Source of the DNA: CAZAPG01 sp964486935
Lineage (GTDB): Bacteria > Chloroflexota > Anaerolineae > 4572-78 > J111
DNA length: 64,000 bases
Assembly (NCBI GenBank): GCA_964486935.1
Contig: CAZAPG010000011.1
Span: 86,818 to 150,817 of the forward strand
Direction of reading: 5' to 3'
Made by a program: the position numbers and the translations under genes. The stretch's first letter is position 1, and every line of letters starts with the position of its first letter. A model generated the notes under the pieces. That model saw nothing but the letters and a program-made list of their open reading frames with translations. It was not told the DNA's origin and did not search any database. Positions 59,236-64,000 of this stretch are shown piece by piece.

Positions 59236-59524
59236 ACCGGCGCTGCTCCTCGATGCGCTGCCAGATTTCGGCGGCGGGCGGTTCATCAAAAACGCAGGGG
59301 GACTGCCGCTGGCGGCCATTGAGCCGGCACCAGGGCCGGCAGTGCGGCTCGCTGGCTAATTGCGGGCAATGGGCGGCCCCGGCCTGGTCATCCTGTCGCG
59401 CGTAACGGCAGCAGATCCGCTCATCCATCCACCTGGGCGACGTGATTGGTATCTGGCCGGTGCGGAGCATGTTCCGCACCACGGCCTCGGGCACAAAGAA
59501 GGGGTCGAGCGCGATTTTAATCAT
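59222..59524 (-). CDS. Small Cys-rich protein
   Basis: A 100-residue protein with RICCRYARQDDQAGAAHCPQ, then CRPWCRL, giving several cysteines that may hold zinc or an Fe-S cluster. I start it at MIKIALDPFF (59524). The tail is polar. Overlaps the neighbouring genes by 14 and 8 bases. Confidence 0.58.
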   Translation of the reverse strand: MIKIALDPFFVPEAVVRNMLRTGQIPITSPRWMDERICCRYARQDDQAGAAHCPQLASEPHCRPWCRLNGRQRQSPCVFDEPPAAEIWQRIEEQRRYDQD

Positions 59525-59714
59525 GGCCGGCCTCGATGTGGCTGACCTGGCCGAGGGCGATGGTGGCGACCATCTGGTCCAGCAGGTCGATGGCCATATA
59601 GAGATCGTCTGGCTCAAAGGTGGCGGGATCGGGCTGGCGGGCCAGCACCAGGGCCTGGCGGGGCGTGAGCAGATTGCGTTTGGGATTGCTTTTTGATATA
59701 GTTGAATTAGTCAT
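59517..59714 (-). CDS. Small acidic protein
   Basis: A 65-residue helical protein (LTPRQALVLARQPDPATFEP, LYMAIDLLDQMVATIALGQV). AGGAGG precedes the ATG. First gene after the hairpin at 59745; function unknown. Confidence 0.55.
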   Translation of the reverse strand: MTNSTISKSNPKRNLLTPRQALVLARQPDPATFEPDDLYMAIDLLDQMVATIALGQVSHIEAGHD

Positions 59715-59744
59715 TACGTGCCTCCTGGGTGCGTATTGTTTTTG

Positions 59745-59776
59745 ACAGCCGCTTGTTGGGGCAAGCGGCTGTTTTT
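59745..59776 (+). terminator. Hairpin within the leftward operon
   Basis: ACAGCCGCTTG (59745-59755) and CAAGCGGCTGT (59762-59772) pair perfectly; T4 follows on the plus strand only, so as a terminator it would act against rightward (antisense) transcripts. On the minus strand it lies between two genes without a T-tract and may be an RNA-processing site. Confidence 0.6.
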
Positions 59777-60182
59777 ATTCTAAAACCAGGCTAACTTCGC
59801 CGGGTTTCAGGTCGGCGTGGCGGCGGGCCACCGGGCGGCCATCGGGCGCGCGCAACAATTTAAGTTTGGATTCATTTTCGTGGAGTGCAGCGTAGGCCAG
59901 GCCAAATTTGTGCCACGGGTTGATATTGAGCAGGTAGTGGTGGTGGGCCAACTGGAACCGGCGCGCCGGCGGCTGGCCGTTGTACCCGCCGGGCGCTGGG
60001 CGGGGTTTGTTTTTGCGGCTAATCAGGTTGCGCTCGGCGCTTGCCTGGCGGCAGGTGCGGCACCATTTGGTGCGGCGGCCCGCGGCGGTTTTAAACTCTG
60101 CCAACAGCTGCGGCTGGCCCTTGTGCCGGCAGAATTTGCGCGTACAGACCTGGTGTTGCTCTAAAAGATGTTGTTGCTTCAT
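59775..60182 (-). CDS. Zinc-finger-type protein
   Basis: A 135-residue basic protein with CTRKFCRHKG, then KWCRTCRQ, giving a CxxxC...CxxC zinc site in residues 13-43. The rest is basic (ERNLISRKNKPRPAPGG) with ARRHADLKPGEVSLVLE at the end. The site resembles HNH-associated or DNA-binding knuckles but no nuclease motif is visible. Directly downstream of the candidate origin. Confidence 0.62.
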   Translation of the reverse strand: MKQQHLLEQHQVCTRKFCRHKGQPQLLAEFKTAAGRRTKWCRTCRQASAERNLISRKNKPRPAPGGYNGQPPARRFQLAHHHYLLNINPWHKFGLAYAALHENESKLKLLRAPDGRPVARRHADLKPGEVSLVLE

Positions 60183-60460
60183 TGCAAAAAATCCCTTCTT
60201 TTTAATGAGATATCTCTTTTTCCCTTTAAAGAGGTTTTTATTTCTTTTAAAAGGGGTCGATTTTGCGCCATAACATGGCAGAAAATTACGCCGTTTTTTG
60301 GCCAGATCGACGGCTCATCGCCGGGTTTTGCTGACCATGTTGAACCAACATGGTCAGAATTTTTGGCGAAAAAAATTTCTCCGCCTGGAAAATTCTGCCA
60401 TGCATGGCAGAATTTTTATTCAGTCTCCGAATTTTCTGCCATGCATGGCAGAAAATTCGG
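60183..60460. other. Candidate phage replication origin: AT-rich tract plus palindrome family
   Basis: An AT-rich stretch (60183-60260) leads into related palindromes. These are a single half-site CATGGCAGAAAAT (60274-60286), a 12-bp hairpin CTGACCATGTTG/CAACATGGTCAG (60331-60357), a 28-bp perfect palindrome (60389-60416) and a 34-bp perfect palindrome (60427-60460), the last two sharing the core CTGCCATGCATGGCAG. They lie at the 3' end of the DnaA-N-like gene and upstream of the next leftward gene. Origin and multi-site operator are both consistent. Confidence 0.65.
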
Positions 60461-61525
60461 GTTTGGCGTGGCGTTGGCCAGAAATTTGGTCTTAATCGCC
60501 CGCCGCCAGTTGTTGTCCACCTGGCTAAGATCGTAGCCAGGTAGTAACGGCTCTAAATAGGCGTTGGGGATGGCGAGCCAATCATCCAGGCCGGCCAGGC
60601 CGTAACGGGGGCCGTGGAGAGCAATGTATTGTTCATATTTAGTTTGCAGCTCTGGCGTAAGCTGCCGGACCTGAAATGGCGTGAGCAGGGTGGGCAACCG
60701 CCAGAGCTGGATGGCCGGCTTGTAACCGCTTTGCATTTCCACGCGGGCCAGTTTGGCCTCTTTTAAAATCTCCAGCAGCCCGGTAGACCAGTGCAGGCAT
60801 TTGACGCATTCCTGGCCGGCGACCTGGCCGGCCAGTTTGAACCAAAGCAGCGAGTAGCGGCTGCTGCCGCAGCAATCTTCGGGCCGGCGCAGCGGCTGCT
60901 GCTGTTTGGTGCGCCGGGTGCGGCTGTAATCGCACTCCAGGGCGTCCCCGCCAACGACGCGGGGATGTTTGCGGTTGAGCCGCCGGGCCAGCTCTTCGAG
61001 CGAGTAGCGCGTGACGGGCGTCCAGAAGTTGGGGGCGATATCGGCCAGGCTGCGGGTGTCTTCGGCAATGAGGGAGCGCCAGAGCAGGTAGGCCGGCCCC
61101 AGGGCGGCCATTTTGTACAGCTCTATCTCATGAGGCACGCTATCATAGCCAATAGTGCCCCTGCCGAAATAAACTTTCAGCAGGTCGGCCCGGGCTACCA
61201 CCAGGGCCGGGTTTAGCTCTGCCGGCAGGTCAAGATTGGCGTCTGTCTCCGGCTCTGGCTGAAGGGTTTGCCCGTTTTCTACCACAAAGGCCAGGGTAAC
61301 GGGCCGGCCGGCCACGCTGCTGGCGGCGCGCTCTACCGTTTGGCGCAGGCGGGTGGCTATAGTGTCGGCCACCGAATCACTGGGACAGGATATATCCCAA
61401 TGATTCTCATTGGTTATGTGAAGAAGCCGCGTTGGGTCTATTTTGCTGTTAAAGGTTGCGCGGGTCATTTGGCCGCGCAAGTCGGCTTTTACCTGGTCCC
61501 ACAGGGCTGAGTGGTCTGTTGACAT
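60416..61525 (-). CDS. Replication initiator-like protein with DnaA N-terminal domain
   Basis: A 369-residue protein. Residues 5-85 match the DnaA domain I pattern (ALWDQVKADLRGQMTRATFN, SCPSDSVADTIATRLRQTVE, RPVTLAFVVENGQ). A middle region contains GRGTIGYDSVPHEIELYKMA, and the rest is a C-rich, basic segment (CGSSRYSLLWFKLAGQVAGQ, ECVKCLHW). No AAA+ ATPase is present. ATG 61525 lies one base after the coupled upstream stop. The last codons are written through the 34-bp palindrome. Confidence 0.75.
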   Translation of the reverse strand: MSTDHSALWDQVKADLRGQMTRATFNSKIDPTRLLHITNENHWDISCPSDSVADTIATRLRQTVERAASSVAGRPVTLAFVVENGQTLQPEPETDANLDLPAELNPALVVARADLLKVYFGRGTIGYDSVPHEIELYKMAALGPAYLLWRSLIAEDTRSLADIAPNFWTPVTRYSLEELARRLNRKHPRVVGGDALECDYSRTRRTKQQQPLRRPEDCCGSSRYSLLWFKLAGQVAGQECVKCLHWSTGLLEILKEAKLARVEMQSGYKPAIQLWRLPTLLTPFQVRQLTPELQTKYEQYIALHGPRYGLAGLDDWLAIPNAYLEPLLPGYDLSQVDNNWRRAIKTKFLANATPNPNFLPCMAENSETE

Positions 61526-61526
61526 G

Positions 61527-61691
61527 TCAGTTGAGGTGGTATTTGGTGAGATAGAAAAATTGGGAGGGGCCGTTGTAGATGCGGACGCGAACCGCGCGGC
61601 AGCCATTACAGGTTTGCTGGTTGACCAGCCTGGCCCGGCCTGGCCGGCGGCCAGACGGCCGCAAAAGGAATGTCCAGCGAGATAAATTCAT
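61527..61691 (-). CDS. 54-residue small basic protein
   Basis: A short gene (MNLSRWTFLLRPSGRRPGRA ... CNGCRAVRVRIYNGPSQFF) coupled on both sides: its ATG overlaps the upstream stop as ATGA and its TGA sits one base before the DnaA-N-like ATG. Basic, with a CxxC pair. The coupling makes a real gene likely despite its size. Confidence 0.65.
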   Translation of the reverse strand: MNLSRWTFLLRPSGRRPGRARLVNQQTCNGCRAVRVRIYNGPSQFFYLTKYHLN

Positions 61692-61885
61692 GAGAGCCTC
61701 CGTTTGGCCCGGCCCGGAGCGCTGGGCCGGTAACTACTGGTGTGCCAGCCGCCGCACTCCTGGCAGTAGTAGACGCGCTGCCGGCGGCGGTGGCGCCGGT
61801 TGAATTGCTGGCTAAATTTTGTGGCCCAGCGGGCGTTTGGGTAAATAATTTTGCCGCTGGGGCAGTTGGTTGTTTCACTCTTCAT
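61688..61885 (-). CDS. Small zinc-ribbon protein
   Basis: A 65-residue basic protein: MKSETTNCPSGKIIYPNARW, then VYYCQECGGWHTSSY, where CQECGGWH forms a zinc-ribbon half-site. ATG 61885 overlaps the upstream gene by 11 bases. Probably nucleic-acid binding in the replication operon. Confidence 0.65.
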   Translation of the reverse strand: MKSETTNCPSGKIIYPNARWATKFSQQFNRRHRRRQRVYYCQECGGWHTSSYRPSAPGRAKRRLS

Positions 61886-62135
61886 CGGCGTTTTTCTCGA
61901 CGATGTTCTGGATGACATCCAGCGCTTCTAAAATTTTAGAGAGCGGGACGGCGGCCTTGGCAATTTTTAGCGCCAGCCGGTTAAGGAACAGGCTGTTAGG
62001 CTGGCTTTCTGCCAGATCGACAATCTGGTTGAGCGCCGCCCGGATTTCGGTGGTTGCCTGGCGAATGATCCAGATTTGTTCATTCCAGGTCGAACCTCCG
62101 ATTTTGAGTCGGTCGTACCTCCGTTTGTCCGGCAC
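61875..62135 (-). CDS. Small helical replication-operon protein
   Basis: An 86-residue helical protein (WNEQIWIIRQATTEIRAALN, LNRLALKIAKAAVPLSKIL). Starts with GTG at 62135, overlapping the membrane-protein gene by 56 bases. No family. Confidence 0.55.
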   Translation of the reverse strand: MPDKRRYDRLKIGGSTWNEQIWIIRQATTEIRAALNQIVDLAESQPNSLFLNRLALKIAKAAVPLSKILEALDVIQNIVEKNADEE

Positions 62136-62445
62136 TGATCAGGCCTCGCAGTTCCGCCAGGGAAATTTGGGTGTCCTGCTCTCGCTCTTTCTGGTAGCGG
62201 GAGATGGAGCCGACGGTCATCCAGAAGCCGCTACAGCAAAAGAGGAGAAATGTCCAGATGGCGGCCTCGATGCCCAGCACCACGGCCTGGCCGGCCAGGG
62301 TAACGGCCACGCCGCCTATTACCAGCAGGGCCGTGTAGCCGCGTTCGTAGCCACGGCGATGCAGCCAGGCGACGAATTTATCGTAGCCCAGGCCAAACAG
62401 GAATAGGATGGCGGCTGTTTCCAGTAGATGTTCTGGTGGTGTCAT
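62080..62445 (-). CDS. Small membrane protein at head of the leftward operon
   Basis: A 121-residue protein with three hydrophobic helices (ETAAILFLFGLGYDKFVAWL; ALLVIGGVAVTLAGQAVVLG; AAIWTFLLFCCSGFWMTVG) and a charged C-terminal tail. It could be a holin or superinfection-exclusion protein. First gene of the leftward transcript, 125 bases from the divergent integrase. No clear ribosome site. Confidence 0.6.
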   Translation of the reverse strand: MTPPEHLLETAAILFLFGLGYDKFVAWLHRRGYERGYTALLVIGGVAVTLAGQAVVLGIEAAIWTFLLFCCSGFWMTVGSISRYQKEREQDTQISLAELRGLISAGQTEVRPTQNRRFDLE

Positions 62446-62570
62446 TTTGGTGGCTTTTTACCGGCGTTTGGTTGAGGTTCCGCCCGCCGGGGTTGATAAT
62501 GTACAATAGAATTTTGGCGTTCTCTGAAATGGCATAAGATTCGCCATCTCATAACACAAGGAGGACGCCG

Positions 62571-63542
62571 ATGTCGAACCTACAATTTGAATTGGTCTTA
62601 GAGGAGTTTTTATTGGCCAAGGAGCAGGCCGGGTGTACGCCGGGCACGCTACTGAGGTACCGGCAGGTGGTGAGCCGGTTTGTGAGCTGGCTGGCCGGCC
62701 AGAATGTAACCGCGCCGGCTGATTTGAACGACCTGACGAAACGAGAGGCGCGGCTGCTGGTGCGCCGGTGGGGCGCAACGTTGCAGCGGGGCGATTATAC
62801 CCCGTCGACTGTCAAAGGGTACTTCGCGGCGGTCAAATCATTTTTGGCCTGGTGCAAAAATGAGCGGATCATCAAGCGCAATTTGAGCCAGGCGCTGGTC
62901 AATCCGCCGGAGCCGGCGCAGATTTTGCGCACGGTTTTTCGGGCGGACCTGACGGCGCTGCTGGCCGCGTGCGATGAGTCGGCGCGCGGGGCGCGGGATG
63001 CGGCGATGATATCATTAATGATTGATACCGGCCTGCGCTCCAGCGAGGTGGCCCGGCTGCGGCTGCGGAATGTGTACCTGGGGTTTACGATTGACGGGGA
63101 TGTGGTGCACCACGTAACCATTGTGGTGAAGGGGGGCCGGGAGGAGGTTGGGGTGTTTGGCGAGGCCACCTGCGCCCGGCTGCGGCGCTTGCTGCCGGCG
63201 CGCCCGGCCCTGGCCCGCCCTAGCTGCGAGGCGTTGTTTGTGTCGCTATCGGGCAACCGGCCCGGCACGGGTATTACCCGTGCCGGGGTGCAATATATTG
63301 TGGGCTATTGCGCCAAAGCGGCGGGCATTGAGCATGTAACACCCCACGCCTTCCGGCGGGGGTTTAGCGTGATGATGGAGGAGTTGGGACACAGCAGCAA
63401 AACGGGCGCGCTGCTGGGGCGCTGGAGGAGCATCAGCAGTTACGAGCGTTACACGCGAGCCATGGGGGCGTTGCAAACGGGCCGGCGGATCAATCACTTT
63501 CCGGCTGACACCGTGCCCGTTCGGGAAAATTCCCAAGGTTGA
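62571..63542 (+). CDS. int: Phage integrase (tyrosine recombinase)
   Basis: A 323-residue full-length tyrosine integrase. It has a core-binding domain (residues 1-110, VLEEFLLAKEQAGCTPGTLL) and a catalytic domain with Arg in IDTGLRSSEV (near 155), Lys in VVKGGREEVG, HAFRRG (near 254), a Trp in place of the second His (LLGRWRS), and nucleophile SSYERYTRA (near 300). Its last 13 bases, including the stop, lie inside the attR core. AAGGAGGA precedes the ATG. It directs recombination between tRNA-Gly attB and attP. Confidence 0.95.
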   Translation: MSNLQFELVLEEFLLAKEQAGCTPGTLLRYRQVVSRFVSWLAGQNVTAPADLNDLTKREARLLVRRWGATLQRGDYTPSTVKGYFAAVKSFLAWCKNERIIKRNLSQALVNPPEPAQILRTVFRADLTALLAACDESARGARDAAMISLMIDTGLRSSEVARLRLRNVYLGFTIDGDVVHHVTIVVKGGREEVGVFGEATCARLRRLLPARPALARPSCEALFVSLSGNRPGTGITRAGVQYIVGYCAKAAGIEHVTPHAFRRGFSVMMEELGHSSKTGALLGRWRSISSYERYTRAMGALQTGRRINHFPADTVPVRENSQG

Positions 63543-63571
63543 TGTCAGGGGTTCGAGTCCCCTTACCCGCT
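63530..63571. repeat. attR: right copy of 42-bp attachment core
   Basis: Identical to 26565-26606 for 42 bases, with diverging flanks (CTAG after attL, TGAA after attR). The 3' part of the displaced original tRNA-Gly lies here. The integrase gene ends inside it. Confidence 0.95.
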
Positions 63572-63845
63572 TGAACCAAAGGTGTGTCAATGGGAATTGA
63601 TAGTGGATGCGCGCCACGTCCCGTCCCAACTCAATCCTGTTGACCACCTTCTGTAGTACTCCTCTTTTTGCTTCTAATTTCCCCTTTCCTAATGCGTTTT
63701 GCATGTCTATTAGGGTACTAACAACCAACTCCTCGCTAACCTTTATATCGTTCCGTTTAATTTGTTTGTATAGCCGATCCAATTCTCGCTTAGCTGCGTC
63801 TCGTTCTTGCTCCGGGTCATTTAGAAGCTGTTTTAAAAGTAGCGG
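63572..63845 (-). pseudogene. Serine recombinase, C-terminal remnant
   Basis: The minus-strand frame encodes the last ~90 residues of a large serine recombinase: the coiled-coil-type end (DPEQERDAAKRELDRLYKQI), then VVNRIELGRDVARIHYQFPL. A stop interrupts it at 63846-63848 beside an IS fragment, so the catalytic part is lost. Read-through into the tRNA repeat extends the open frame but is not real. It marks an older mobile element at the same tRNA. Confidence 0.75.
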
Positions 63846-63876
63846 CTATCGGCCAGGTTGAGGTAAAAGTTGATGT

Positions 63877-63978
63877 GTGAACAAACAACAATACCCAACC
63901 AATATGACCGATAGCCAGTGGGATATTATCCGACAAATAATCCCACTTGTTTTGATTAAACTAAACCAGCACCAGTAG
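63877..63978 (+). pseudogene. IS5-type transposase N-terminal fragment
   Basis: A 33-codon frame (NKQQYPTNMTDSQWDIIRQI then IP) with the YPTNMTDSQW...IIP start of IS5-family transposases, closed by TAG after an unrelated ~12 residues. The rest of the insertion sequence is missing. It adjoins the broken serine recombinase, so it probably inserted into it. Confidence 0.5.
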
Positions 63979-64000
63979 CGAAAAAAATATTAATGAAAAA

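Larger units (their letters stand above)
26607..63571. mobile_element. Complete siphovirus-type prophage (~37 kb)
   Basis: Bounded by 42-bp direct repeats of the tRNA-Gly 3' half (attL 26565-26606, attR 63530-63571) and carrying its own tyrosine integrase next to attR. Inside are a repressor region, terminase, portal, minor head, scaffold, P22-type coat, connector, tail-tube, tail chaperone, tape-measure, hub and collar-fibre genes, plus a DnaA-N-like replication operon. Gene modules are complete and few frames are broken, so the phage may be active. Recognisable endolysin and head protease are missing. Confidence 0.95.

Noticed and set aside
61606..61878. 90-residue minus-strand frame with TAATG coupling to an extended initiator start
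   Set aside because: It is out of frame with the zinc-ribbon gene 61688-61885 and the 54-residue gene, both of which have better motifs and coupling.
1..64000. CRISPR arrays and rRNA genes
   Set aside because: No regularly spaced direct repeats of CRISPR type and no rRNA-like sequence seen anywhere.

Overview
The window looks like a chromosome piece from an uncultured Chloroflexota (Anaerolineae-like) bacterium carrying a complete prophage. The host assignment is inference. It rests on GC-rich coding DNA, extracytoplasmic proteins with Thr/Pro- or Glu/Ala-rich linkers, and the IYLPVMLK-type segment in the glycosidase-like protein at 22958-25501, which I associate with secreted Chloroflexota proteins. 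No rRNA or marker gene is present to confirm it.

Region 1 (1-18513, + strand) is a catabolic and uptake cluster. It holds the end of an aldehyde dehydrogenase, both E1 subunits of a 2-oxo-acid dehydrogenase, an XRE-cupin regulator, an ABC importer whose lipoprotein has two near-identical ligand-binding domains in tandem, and a 2-hydroxyacid dehydrogenase lacking the usual active-site Arg. It continues with an AtzB/MTA-deaminase-like amidohydrolase, an MFS transporter, a luciferase-like oxidoreductase, a YgeW-type carbamoyltransferase, a YgeY/ArgE-type M20 hydrolase, a second 2-hydroxyacid dehydrogenase, an SDR and an FGGY kinase. Together these suggest import and stepwise deamination or hydrolysis of an N-rich compound, with carbamoyl phosphate and 2-oxo acids as outlets. 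The substrate is unknown. Two copies of an ~88-bp inverted-repeat element, each with a perfect 9-bp target duplication, lie in this region.

Region 2 (18526-25501, - strand) is a tightly packed set of membrane and surface-glycan type proteins plus a secreted glycosidase/beta-propeller protein. A two-domain sulfurtransferase (25564-26478) and tRNA-Gly(CCC) follow.

Region 3 (26607-63571) is a ~37-kb siphovirus-type prophage integrated in tRNA-Gly. A 42-bp direct repeat of the tRNA 3' half marks attL and attR, and the integrase ends inside attR. From left to right it holds a noncoding left arm with a tRNA-like gene, a divergent immunity region, small early genes with a DnaQ-like exonuclease and a ParB-like protein, and a promoter/mini-ORF/terminator/HTH switch. 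Then come a stand-alone tyrosine-recombinase domain and a LysM protein, packaging, head, connector and tail genes (terminase to collar fibre), and a leftward operon with nuclease, exonuclease, WGR and DnaA-N-like replication genes. A cluster of long perfect palindromes beside the DnaA-N-like gene is a good candidate replication origin. An attC-like palindrome with a small ORF, between the tail genes and the replication operon, resembles an integron gene cassette. No catalytic endolysin is recognisable.

Region 4 (63572-64000) is host DNA displaced from the tRNA. It contains the C-terminal remnant of a serine recombinase and a broken IS5-type transposase start.
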